Shown: positions 36,642 to 44,012 of the stretch, piece after piece | Numbering within the stretch: position 1 is the stretch's first letter | How the letters are laid out: each line of letters begins with the position of its first letter | Assembly: GCF_006716645.1 (NCBI RefSeq) | Contig: NZ_VFPL01000001.1 | Location: 5,084,001-5,148,000 of the forward strand | Length of the DNA: 64,000 bases | DNA from: Arcticibacter tournemirensis | GTDB taxonomy: Bacteria > Bacteroidota > Bacteroidia > Sphingobacteriales > Sphingobacteriaceae | Reading direction: 5' to 3' | Position numbers and translations under genes: made by a program | The notes under the pieces: generated by a model | Databases searched by the model: none | What the model was told of the DNA's origin: nothing | The model's input: the letters and a program-made list of their open reading frames with translations, nothing else

Positions 36642-36932
36642 TTAAATATTGCTGTAAAAGTCAATAGTTTCACCATCTTTCAGCGTTACAATAGCTTTCT
36701 TGTATTTAGGCGAACGCCCGGAAACAAATCCTGCTTTTGTGTAACGGCTTTTTGCTTTACCAGAAACCACCATCGTGTTTATCGCCTGGATATTAACACC
36801 ATACATTTGTTCAATTGCACCTTTGATCTGCAATTTGTTGGCTCTGTAATCTACTTTAAATGCAAACCGGTTTAACTTCTCAGTTAACGCGGATGCTTTC
36901 TCTGTTAAAATAGGTTTTTTTAAGATTTCCAT
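36642..36932 (-). CDS. rplW: 50S ribosomal protein L23
   Basis: 96 residues at the tunnel exit, the docking site for signal recognition particle and trigger factor. MEILKKPILTEKASALTEKL opens the protein, and KLQIKGAIEQMYGVNIQAIN follows. Two bases separate it from rplD. Confidence 0.97.
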   Translation of the reverse strand: MEILKKPILTEKASALTEKLNRFAFKVDYRANKLQIKGAIEQMYGVNIQAINTMVVSGKAKSRYTKAGFVSGRSPKYKKAIVTLKDGETIDFYSNI

Positions 36933-36934
36933 AA

Positions 36935-37564
36935 TTACCTGGCGAATGCCTCCTCCAATGTTTTAACAGAACCAGTAGTTAACAAAAGCTTTCCTGCGTT
37001 CAATACATCATAAGTATTCAACTGATCGGCAGTGATCACTTTCGCTTTCTTAATATTTCTGCTTGATAAATACACATTATTATTAGCAGCCGGTAATACC
37101 AGCAAAGTCTTTTCTGAAGCAATGTTCAGATCTGTCACCATCTTGATGTAGTTCTTTGTCTTTATAGAATCGAAAGAAAAATCTTCAAGAATGACAATGT
37201 TATTGTCTTTTGCCTTGTATGATAAAGCCGACTTACGGGCCAGTTGCTTTAACTTCTTGTTTAATTTAAAGCTGTAGTCGCGTGGCTGCGGACCGAAAAT
37301 ACGGCCACCACCATTAAACAATGGTGATTTAATGCTACCTGCACGCGCACCGCCTGTACCCTTTTGTTTATATAATTTACGGGTCGATCCGGCAATCTCG
37401 TTACGTTGCTTAGATTTATGCGTACCCTGACGTTGATTAGCAAGATATTGCTTAACGTCCAGATAAATTGCATGATCGTTAGGTTCTACACCAAAAATCT
37501 CTTCAGGAAGTTGCACCTTGGCACCTGTTTCTTTACCTGAAATGTTTAATACGCTAACTTCCAT
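36935..37564 (-). CDS. rplD: 50S ribosomal protein L4
   Basis: 209 residues. The long internal loop that reaches the exit tunnel includes [20 protein letters not shown] and [20 protein letters not shown]. In E. coli L4 represses the S10 operon; the short leader here is upstream of rplC and no homologous structure is evident. One base separates it from rplC. Confidence 0.97.
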   Translation of the reverse strand: MEVSVLNISGKETGAKVQLPEEIFGVEPNDHAIYLDVKQYLANQRQGTHKSKQRNEIAGSTRKLYKQKGTGGARAGSIKSPLFNGGGRIFGPQPRDYSFKLNKKLKQLARKSALSYKAKDNNIVILEDFSFDSIKTKNYIKMVTDLNIASEKTLLVLPAANNNVYLSSRNIKKAKVITADQLNTYDVLNAGKLLLTTGSVKTLEEAFAR

Positions 37565-37565
37565 C

Positions 37566-38183
37566 TTATTTATCCACGATTACGTAAGAACCCTTAGCTC
37601 CCGGAATAGAACCGCTAACTACCAATAAATTTTGTTCAGGATAAATCTTCAAAACCTGAAGGTTCTGAACTTTAACTCTTGAACCACCTGTACGGCCTGC
37701 CATACGCATGCCTTTAAATACACGTGAAGGCCATGAAGAAGCACCTAACGAACCAGGAGCTCTTAGTCTGTTATGCTGTCCGTGAGTCGCCATACCAACA
37801 CCACCAAAACCATGACGCTTCACAACGCCCTGGAAACCTTTACCTTTTGAAGTACCAACAACATCAACGAAGTCGCCTTCAGCAAAAAGTTCAACAGTTA
37901 TTGTATCGCCCAAACTTTTCACATCTTCAAACGTTTTAAACTCCACAAGCTTCCGCTTTGGAGTAGTGTTTGCTTTTGCGAAATGGCCTTTTAACTGTTC
38001 GGTAGTGTTCTTTTCTTTCTTCTCGTCGAAAGCTAACTGAACTGCCTCGTACCCGTCTTTCTCAGAGGTACGAACCTGTGTTACAACACAGGGGCCAGCT
38101 TCGATAACCGTGCATGGAATATTGCGTCCATCGGCATCGAAAATGCTGGTCATTCCTACTTTTTTTCCAATAATACCTGACAT
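37566..38183 (-). CDS. rplC: 50S ribosomal protein L3
   Basis: 205 residues, first gene of the ribosomal cluster in this window. [20 protein letters not shown] and the central-loop region [20 protein letters not shown] near the peptidyl-transferase centre are diagnostic, as is [20 protein letters not shown]. rpsJ (S10), normally just upstream, is not present; instead there is a promoter-like sequence and an IS element. Confidence 0.97.
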   Translation of the reverse strand: MSGIIGKKVGMTSIFDADGRNIPCTVIEAGPCVVTQVRTSEKDGYEAVQLAFDEKKEKNTTEQLKGHFAKANTTPKRKLVEFKTFEDVKSLGDTITVELFAEGDFVDVVGTSKGKGFQGVVKRHGFGGVGMATHGQHNRLRAPGSLGASSWPSRVFKGMRMAGRTGGSRVKVQNLQVLKIYPEQNLLVVSGSIPGAKGSYVIVDK

Positions 38184-38258
38184 TTTCTTTTATTTCTTTT
38201 GCGCCCATCGAAGCAGTAGGGCTTCGCTCAAGGCATAATAATCCCTCGAAAGGGAGGG

Positions 38259-38288
38259 CAAAGATAGAAATGTTTAATTAATTATCAA
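38259..38288 (-). promoter_or_regulatory. Promoter of the rplC-led ribosomal operon
   Basis: On the minus strand TTG (38288-38286) is followed after 19 bases by TATCTTTG (38266-38259), an exact match to the Bacteroidetes -33/-7 pattern TTG-N19-TAnnTTTG. Transcription would start near 38254 and give a leader of about 70 bases that begins with a CCCT/AGGG hairpin. Best promoter match in the window. Confidence 0.65.
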
Positions 38289-38429
38289 ATAGTTAGGATG
38301 TTATTTTTTAAAGAAAATCGCAGCGAAGACTGTCACACTACTCCCCCGCTTTTAGTTAATACCAAAAACGTACTGTTTGCCCCGGCGGAATATCACTTGT
38401 GCGACAAATATATGTCGTTTCTCCGTCAC
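38289..38429. other. Non-coding spacer upstream of the ribosomal promoter
   Basis: No credible gene. It holds an AT-rich stretch just upstream of the -33 site (AAATAACATCCTAAC on the minus strand) that could act as an UP element, and the inverted repeat CGACA-aatata-TGTCG at 38403-38418. The 11-base array begins at its right end. Confidence 0.5.
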
Positions 38430-38528
38430 GCTGACGAACAGCTGACGAACAACTGACGAACAATTGTAAAGCAGTTGACAAATAACTGACGAGCAATCGA
38501 CAAGGGGTTGACGAACAGCTGTCTTGTC
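38430..38528. repeat. 11-bp-period tandem array, part 1 (GCTGACGAACA units)
   Basis: Nine consecutive 11-base units: GCTGACGAACA twice, ACTGACGAACA, ATTGTAAAGCA, GTTGACAAATA, ACTGACGAGCA, ATCGACAAGGG, GTTGACGAACA and the partial GCTGTCTTGTC, which runs into the IS end. The period is not a multiple of three, so it is not coding; it is close to one helical turn. It lies 140-240 bases upstream of the ribosomal operon promoter. Confidence 0.85.
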
Positions 38529-38536
38529 CTGAAATA

Positions 38537-38640
38537 GCTATACAGGTTAATGAATAAATCCTGAATTAATTATACACTTCGATTTGTTATTCCTGTTTCG
38601 ATTATACACTGCAATTTGTTAATCCTGTTTGAACTATACA
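38537..38640. repeat. 32-bp iterons at the orfB-proximal end of the IS
   Basis: TATACA occurs at 38539, 38571, 38603 and 38635, exactly 32 bases apart, and CCTG at 38560, 38592 and 38624 with the same spacing. The two middle units (38569-38600, 38601-38632) are about 80 percent identical. Probably transposase-binding sites; the other end has a single TATACA copy. Confidence 0.8.
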
Positions 38641-39533
38641 AGGACAAGTCCCTCCTTTTTTGATTTTTTATTTTTCCAGCGTTTCATCAAGACCCCTGCC
38701 CGTAAATGCGCCTGCTCAGGGGTTAGGTAATCACAACTGGCATGAGGTCTTACCTCATTATATGCCCGGATGCTTTCGGCGATCTTTGTTTTGGTGTCCT
38801 CAAAGCCGAGTCCTGAGTGATGCAGATTGAATTCTTCTTTGAGAATCCCGTTCACCCGTTCAGCCAGTGCATTTTCATAGGGATCGCCATTTTCGGTCAT
38901 ACTGATGGCAATCCTGCTGCCCAGTAAAACCTCTACATACTCTTTGCTGCAATACTGGGATCCCCGGTCGGAATGATGGATCAGTTCATCCTGATAGATC
39001 CGCTGGTCCAGGGCCATTCGCAGTGCTTCTACACATCCTTCCGCGCTGAGATCTTTATGAAAGCAGTAACCCATGATCTTGCGGGAGTAAGCATCCGTCA
39101 CCAGGCTGAGATAACCCCATCCGCTGTTCATGCGGATATAAGTAATGTCACTCACCCATACCTGCTCGGGACGGTTAACCCTCAATTCTCTCACCAGATT
39201 GGCATATTTATGCATCCAATGGCGCGAATCGGTCGTCACTACCCGCCTCTTTCTGCGACGGATATCCAGTCCGTGCTCCCGCATCAGATCAAATAAATAG
39301 TCCCGCCCGATCCGGATGCCATGCTCTGCCAGCATGGGAGCGAGCATGTAATGTAATTTCAGGGTACCTGTCCGCGGAAGGCCCTGACGGATCTGATGGA
39401 CATGCTGAAGGGTGATCTCCTCTTTTAATCCAATATCCTCATAGCGCCACTGGTGGTCATACCAGGCATGGCGGCTCTTGCCAAACAATCTGCACAGCGT
39501 CTTTATTCCCATTCGGGGCTCCTCCTGTTTCAT
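38634..39533 (-). CDS. IS3-family transposase OrfB (DDE integrase domain)
   Basis: 299 residues with an N-terminal HTH_21-like region (LCRLFGKSRHAWYDHQW) and an rve integrase core. Catalytic triad: Asp in WVSDITYIRMNSGWGYLSLV, Asp in LIHHSDRGSQYCSKEYVEVL and Glu in YENALAERVNGILKEEF, the D-D-35-E pattern. The ATG overlaps the orfA stop (ATGA), and a -1 slippery site in orfA allows an OrfAB fusion of about 482 residues. The stop codon lies inside the last 32-base iteron. Confidence 0.95.
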   Translation of the reverse strand: MKQEEPRMGIKTLCRLFGKSRHAWYDHQWRYEDIGLKEEITLQHVHQIRQGLPRTGTLKLHYMLAPMLAEHGIRIGRDYLFDLMREHGLDIRRRKRRVVTTDSRHWMHKYANLVRELRVNRPEQVWVSDITYIRMNSGWGYLSLVTDAYSRKIMGYCFHKDLSAEGCVEALRMALDQRIYQDELIHHSDRGSQYCSKEYVEVLLGSRIAISMTENGDPYENALAERVNGILKEEFNLHHSGLGFEDTKTKIAESIRAYNEVRPHASCDYLTPEQAHLRAGVLMKRWKNKKSKKEGLVLV

Positions 39534-40081
39534 TTTGGTGACTGTTTGGCTCCAGACTTTTTTCGGATATCGATTTTAAGCTGTTCTTCGGCTATATCGA
39601 TCATCGTCTCCAGGGCCCGGATCTTTAACTGTGCCTCTGCCAGTTGTTCCGCCAACCTCTTGACCTGGCCTGACGAATCTCCTTTTGGTTCCTTCTCTTC
39701 TGATTTCACGGGTGCTATTTGACGCCTAAGTTCGGCATTTTCTGCTTTCTGTTGTCTTAGCCAGCCGGCTACTACTGTTTTGCTCCTTATTCCAAAAGCT
39801 ATACATGCTTCCCGAACCGACATCCCTGACTCCACGGCCCGCAGCACTGACCGTTTCTCCGAGGGACTATACCTCCGGTTTTGCCCTGCATGATACGCCT
39901 CTGATCCATACCGGCTCATCCAATTGGTCAACGTTGATTTGTGCATCCCATATTCCCGCAGTATCTCCCGACGCGGAACTCCTGATTCGATCTTTTGGAC
40001 TATTGTCTCAATTTCTCGCTTGGTAAAGGGAACATTCTTATTCTCCCTTGTTGACTTTTTTTCTCCTCTTTTTGTTTCCAT
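39530..40081 (-). CDS. IS3-family transposase OrfA (HTH DNA-binding)
   Basis: 183 residues with a helix-turn-helix (EYGMHKSTLTNWMSRYG) and a second HTH-like segment (ACIAFGIRSKTVVAGWLRQQ), then a leucine-zipper-like helix (VKRLAEQLAEAQLKIRALET) used for dimerization. Longer than the 90-100 residue OrfA of many IS3 elements because of the duplicated HTH. It ends 30 bases after an in-frame A AAA AAG heptamer. Confidence 0.92.
   Translation of the reverse strand: METKRGEKKSTRENKNVPFTKREIETIVQKIESGVPRREILREYGMHKSTLTNWMSRYGSEAYHAGQNRRYSPSEKRSVLRAVESGMSVREACIAFGIRSKTVVAGWLRQQKAENAELRRQIAPVKSEEKEPKGDSSGQVKRLAEQLAEAQLKIRALETMIDIAEEQLKIDIRKKSGAKQSPK
39557..39563 (-). promoter_or_regulatory. Programmed -1 frameshift slippery site (A6G) in the IS transposase
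   Basis: On the coding strand orfA reads CGA AAA AAG, so A AAA AAG is in the correct X XXY YYZ phase. After a -1 slip the frame continues GTC TGG AGC CAA ACA GTC with no stop into the orfB ATG. This is the classical IS3-family signal for making the OrfAB transposase. Confidence 0.8.
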
Positions 40082-40122
40082 ACACTTCTTGTTGGGTGTA
40101 TAGCTTTTTTAGGAATGGACAA

Positions 40123-40210
40123 GCTGACGAGGAAGAAGAAAGCCAGGAACGAATGAAAAACAACCAGAAAGCGAAGATCTAAGACAGAAACGAAAACCAT
40201 GTGACGAACG
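40123..40210. repeat. 11-bp-period tandem array, part 2 (other side of the IS)
   Basis: Starts GCTGACGAGGA and ends TGTGACGAACG at 40200-40210, seven 11-base steps later and in register with part 1. Intermediate units are degenerate but keep a purine-rich GACGA-like core (for example AGGAACGAATG, GAAAGCGAAGA). With part 1 it makes about 17 units across the insertion site. Confidence 0.6.
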
Positions 40211-40230
40211 TAAGAGAAAAATCAGGAGAC

Positions 40231-40275
40231 AAGAATAGAGCGGGAGAATTATGTTTGTTCTCCCGCTCTATTCTT
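40231..40275. terminator. Strong hairpin terminator after the PfpI-like gene
   Basis: AAGAATAGAGCGGGAGAA and its exact complement form an 18-base-pair stem with a nine-base loop, starting at the stop codon of the PfpI-like gene. It isolates that gene from the array and the ribosomal operon. Confidence 0.85.
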
Positions 40276-40834
40276 AAGAGTGCTGCCCTTCGTGAATACC
40301 TTCAGCAAACTCTTCACACATTTTCCGGTTAAACGCAGGAAGGTCGTCAGGGGTACGGCTTGTTACCAAACCCTGATCGACAACCACTTCACGATCTACC
40401 CAGTTTGCGCCCGCATATATAAGGTCTGCCTTAATTGAAGGATACGAAGTCATTTCCCTGCCTTCAACTACTCCTGCGGTAATGAGCGACTGAGGGCCAT
40501 GACAAATTGCTGCCACAGGTTTACCGGCATCAAAGAAATCTTTAATAAAGCTTATCGCCTGGTCGTTGAGGCGCAACTGATCTGGATTAATCACTCCTCC
40601 CGGCAACACGAGCCCGTCATAATCTTCGACTTTTACCTCCGAAATGTGTTTATCAACCGGCACATCTATCGACCATTCATGATTTTTCATGGCTCTTACA
40701 GTCTCCTTTTGCGGCGAAATAACGTGCACGTTTGCCCCCGCTTCTTCCAGTGCCTTTTTCGGGCTGGTCAATTCAACTTCCTCAAAACCACTCTCCGTAA
40801 GAATAGCAATGTTGCGATTACTTAAATTTGCCAT
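40274..40834 (-). CDS. DJ-1/PfpI family protein (type 1 glutamine amidotransferase-like)
   Basis: 186 residues starting at the ATG at 40834 (MANLSNRNIAILTESGFEEV). The nucleophile elbow is AAICHGPQSL with Cys111 next to His112, and the conserved Glu is in SGFEEVEL. The proteins of this branch (YhbO/PfpI-like) are stress-linked deglycases, proteases or chaperones; the activity here is not determined. It is a single-gene unit with its own terminator. Confidence 0.92.
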   Translation of the reverse strand: MANLSNRNIAILTESGFEEVELTSPKKALEEAGANVHVISPQKETVRAMKNHEWSIDVPVDKHISEVKVEDYDGLVLPGGVINPDQLRLNDQAISFIKDFFDAGKPVAAICHGPQSLITAGVVEGREMTSYPSIKADLIYAGANWVDREVVVDQGLVTSRTPDDLPAFNRKMCEEFAEGIHEGQHS

Positions 40835-41001
40835 AATGTTTTTATTTGGTAGATTATAGATATAAAAAGTAACGCCTCGAAAAATCATTTGTTTTAAAGA
40901 TTTTAAAGTGCAGCAGCCCTCTCTTCGGCGAGCAGCAGCTTTGGGCTTACACTTTTGTCCTCTTATCCCTTTTCCTTATCTTTGGATTGTAACTCATCAC
41001 C

Positions 41002-41586
41002 ATGCTAAAAAAACGTATTGCCATCTTTGCATCCGGTTCGGGCTCGAATGCCCAGAAGATAATGGAACATTTCAAAAAACACGCCGATGCAGAAGTAGCC
41101 ATTGTACTTTCAAATAATCCAAATTCATACGTTTTGCAGCGCGCCGATAATTTTGAGATCCCGTCGCATGTATTCGACAGGTTTGAATTTTACAAAACAG
41201 ATAATATCGTTACCCTCCTTAAAAAAATGGAGATTGATATTATAGTGCTGGCCGGTTTCGTATGGTTAATTCCGGAAAACCTTTTAAAGGCATTTCCTAA
41301 TAAGATCATCAATATTCATCCGGCGCTTCTTCCCAAATATGGAGGCAAAGGAATGTATGGCGACAACGTTCATAAGGCCATACTTGCAAATCACGAATCC
41401 GAATCGGGTATTACTATTCATTTTGTAAACGAGAATTTTGATGATGGGGAAATTATCCACCAGTCCCGTTTCAAAATTGAAAAAGGCGATGACATCGAAA
41501 TGATCAAATTTAAAGGTCAACAACTCGAACATCTGCATTATCCAAAAGTGGTAGAAAGCTTATTAAAAAAGATGAAGAGTCTGTAA
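41002..41586 (+). CDS. purN: Phosphoribosylglycinamide formyltransferase
   Basis: 194 residues; transfers a formyl group from 10-formyl-THF to GAR in purine biosynthesis. Signatures: ASGSGSNAQKIMEHF (phosphate binding), IINIHPALLPKYGGKGMYG with catalytic Asn104 and His106, and ENFDDGEIIHQ with Asp148. Length is normal. Another purine gene, purH, lies at 57 kb, not adjacent. An upstream AT-poor leader of about 110 bases has no clear promoter match. Confidence 0.96.
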   Translation: MLKKRIAIFASGSGSNAQKIMEHFKKHADAEVAIVLSNNPNSYVLQRADNFEIPSHVFDRFEFYKTDNIVTLLKKMEIDIIVLAGFVWLIPENLLKAFPNKIINIHPALLPKYGGKGMYGDNVHKAILANHESESGITIHFVNENFDDGEIIHQSRFKIEKGDDIEMIKFKGQQLEHLHYPKVVESLLKKMKSL

Positions 41587-41673
41587 AAGCAGAAATCAGC
41601 TGTCTTTCGGAAATTTTTTGTCGGGTAATGTAATTATTTTATGTTTTACCTCGTCATATCTAAAATCAATCTA

Positions 41674-42219
41674 ATGAAACCATTATTTCCATCTGGTAAA
41701 AACCCTTTCAGTAGTGTTATATGGTCTCATTGTTTTTCTAACTCCACATCATTCACTGCTGTCAGTATTGTCTATGCTATAATTATGGCAATACTTATAG
41801 GCGGATGCAGTCACGACAGAGGCAAAATAAAGCTTCATGCCAGAGATTCTGCTGACAGCGCGATCTCCGGCCACTGGGTACTAATAGACAGTTCCTCAAA
41901 AAGCCAGCAAAGGAGTACATCGTTGGATCGGGATACTCTTACAGCTTTCATCCTGAACGAAGATCATTCAGCAACATTATACAAGAAGGGGCCTGCTGCA
42001 ATTAAAGAAATGGCAGGAAACTGGAAATGGAGTAAAGAAATTAGTGATTCTGCAGGCCGGCCAGTAAAGCAGCATAGCAAAGCGATTGTGATCACTGATC
42101 ACACAACAAACGATTCTATAATCAGCCTCAAAATCACGGGTGATCTGCAGAAAGACGAACCTATATTAAGCATCCCTAATAGTTTATCCTATAAAAAAGA
42201 GCCGGAAAGAACGCACTGA
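41674..42219 (+). CDS. Small hypothetical lipoprotein, lipocalin-like
   Basis: 181 residues if started at the ATG at 41674; an upstream ATG at 41641 is also in frame. A hydrophobic segment ends in AILIGGC, a good lipobox with the Cys about 45 residues in, which is long for a lipoprotein signal. The mature part has GHWVLIDSSS and TAFILNEDHSATLYKKG followed by GNWKWSKE, a pattern seen in Bacteroidota lipocalin-like lipoproteins. Function unknown. It could instead be an unlipidated anchored protein. Confidence 0.6.
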   Translation: MKPLFPSGKNPFSSVIWSHCFSNSTSFTAVSIVYAIIMAILIGGCSHDRGKIKLHARDSADSAISGHWVLIDSSSKSQQRSTSLDRDTLTAFILNEDHSATLYKKGPAAIKEMAGNWKWSKEISDSAGRPVKQHSKAIVITDHTTNDSIISLKITGDLQKDEPILSIPNSLSYKKEPERTH

Positions 42220-42291
42220 TATCCTCTCCGGCAAAAGGCGCCCTCATGCGAACATGCGGACTCCTTTTCTTCTTCTTTCTGCGGGAACCAA

Positions 42292-43983
42292 TCAGTCCCA
42301 TATACTTTCAAGCTGGTACACTTTCAAATCAGAGACAGAGGCTGTACCTCCCCTGGCCGAAATGGAAAGTGACCGGATCTCTGGTTTTATATTTATATTG
42401 ACCGGCATAAACAGCAGGCCATCACCCGCGAACACCTCCAGTCCGGTTCTGTCAGCGTATATTATTAATTTTTGTTTACCTTTTTGTAATGGGGCGGAGG
42501 CGGTAACTCCATCGATGGTGAGCTCCTGTTTAACCGCATTATAAATCACCGGAACCCCGCGAACGTTTAGTACTACTTCTTTCGCTGTACCAGGTTCAAA
42601 CTCAAGCCTTATTTCTGCCAGCTCAATATCAAGGGAAGACAGAGGGTTTGCGGAGTTGTCCTTCAGCTTCATTTTGCCGTACGAATATGTTTTGTTACGT
42701 AGAGCTTCCAGCTCTTTAACAGGTCTGCGGATGAGTCTTAATCCCTCTGTTCTCCGTTCCAGTTTCAGTTCCAAAGGGATACTCATTGATTGGTTAAAGT
42801 TCATTCCCTCTCTGTCGGTATGAGTTCGCCACCAGCCAATCTCAATACGCCGGCCCTTAGGTTCGTTGCTGTAAGTTTGGGCGGCATAAAAATCCCTTCC
42901 CCGTTGTCCGTTTAACCTTTCTGTTTCGGGTTTAAAAACCTTACCGTCAAAGTTCCCTATAGCATATTCGCTGTTTGCCCCCGTAAGTATCCATTTCGTT
43001 TCTTTGCTTCCTTCAACAGTGAGTTGAAAAAACTCCGGACATTCAAACAGGTAGCCATCTCTGCCTGCTCCTCCATTGATACTACTGACAGGAGTCCAGT
43101 CCTTCAAGTCAGGAGAAGTGAGGAACTGCATACTATGCTGCTCGTGCGCTCTCTCCACATAAACCACCATCACCCATTGCTTAGACGGTTCGTACCATAC
43201 TACTTTGGGATCCCGGTTGTCCTTGTTGATCCTCGGAACAACGGCCTTTTCGAGCTTCTGAAAACTACGGCCGTCTGTGCTCCAGGCCAGATACTGCGAC
43301 CATGCTCTTGCACCAGTAAAAAACATCACCATCGCAGGCTTGCCGGGCTTACCCAAACCACTTGTATTCTCCTGATCAACCACGGCACCACCACTGAAAA
43401 CCGGACCGAATGGACCAGGATGAAGAGCAACGTCCAGTTCTTTCCAATGTACCAGATCTTTACTTACAGCATGGCCCCAACTCATATTTCCCCATCCGCG
43501 TCCATAAGGATTATGCTGAAAAAAAAGATGGTATTCACCATTATAGTAGACCAATCCATTAGGGTCATTCGTCCAGCCTCTTTTAGGAGAGAAGTGAAAC
43601 TGCCCGCGAAACTTTTCTTTATATAATCCGTCATCATTGCCGTCTGTATCGCTTTGCACTATCGGATTGAATACCCCCGACCCTTGCTTAATCTTATCCA
43701 CCCTTAATTCGACTGGTTTTCCCTTCCACTGGGAAATATCAAGATAAGCCAGCCAATCGGGTGTTTCCTCAGCGAGCTCTATGTCAAAAAAACGTGTGTT
43801 AATACCATCCACCCAAAGTTCAACATTACGTTTAGGCGCGCCGTTCTTTACCGGCAAAACGAGGTACTTTTTTTCAGCTGTAAAATATTTGCTGTAATTC
43901 ACCTCGGGCGGTGCATTACGCTCCTGTGCCCACGCTGTTATAGATAATAAAGCGAGAAAAAAAATGTTCGAGAATATCTTCAT
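42292..43983 (-). CDS. GH32 fructan hydrolase (levanase/inulinase-type), secreted
   Basis: 563 residues from the ATG at 43983, which gives a clean signal peptide (KIFSNIFFLALLSITAWAQ); an ATG 36 bases upstream overlaps the susD stop. An N-terminal beta-sandwich of about 100 residues (DUF4980-like) precedes the five-bladed propeller. Active site: nucleophile Asp140 in GWTNDPNGLVYY, stabilizer Asp258 in NRDPKVVWY and acid/base Glu314 in FECPEFF. A C-terminal beta-sandwich completes the fold. It cleaves beta-fructosyl bonds; endo or exo action and inulin versus levan preference cannot be read. Last gene of the fructan operon. Confidence 0.95.
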   Translation of the reverse strand: MKIFSNIFFLALLSITAWAQERNAPPEVNYSKYFTAEKKYLVLPVKNGAPKRNVELWVDGINTRFFDIELAEETPDWLAYLDISQWKGKPVELRVDKIKQGSGVFNPIVQSDTDGNDDGLYKEKFRGQFHFSPKRGWTNDPNGLVYYNGEYHLFFQHNPYGRGWGNMSWGHAVSKDLVHWKELDVALHPGPFGPVFSGGAVVDQENTSGLGKPGKPAMVMFFTGARAWSQYLAWSTDGRSFQKLEKAVVPRINKDNRDPKVVWYEPSKQWVMVVYVERAHEQHSMQFLTSPDLKDWTPVSSINGGAGRDGYLFECPEFFQLTVEGSKETKWILTGANSEYAIGNFDGKVFKPETERLNGQRGRDFYAAQTYSNEPKGRRIEIGWWRTHTDREGMNFNQSMSIPLELKLERRTEGLRLIRRPVKELEALRNKTYSYGKMKLKDNSANPLSSLDIELAEIRLEFEPGTAKEVVLNVRGVPVIYNAVKQELTIDGVTASAPLQKGKQKLIIYADRTGLEVFAGDGLLFMPVNINIKPEIRSLSISARGGTASVSDLKVYQLESIWD

Positions 43984-44012
43984 GAAATGTGATTTAAATT
44001 GACCTGACTTAT

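Larger units (their letters stand above)
38522..40123 (-). mobile_element. IS3-family insertion sequence
   Basis: About 1.6-kb element with two transposase frames (orfA, orfB) on the minus strand. Imperfect terminal inverted repeats: left end TCTTGTCCTGAAATAGCTAT, right end (complement) CTTGTCCATTCCTAAAAAAG, both running on to GCTATACA. AGCTG occurs next to both ends (38517-38521 and 40122-40126), a possible 3-5 base target duplication; exact ends are uncertain by a few bases. Removing the element rejoins the 11-base array in register, which confirms it is an insertion. Both frames and the frameshift site are intact, so it may be active. Confidence 0.88.

Noticed and set aside
38430-38528. 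CRISPR array
   Set aside because: Units are 11 bases and contiguous with no spacers, and no cas genes are present; a tandem phased repeat fits better.
40905-41000. Small gene or RNA upstream of purN
   Set aside because: No start with a sensible frame and no clear structure; it reads as an ordinary leader.
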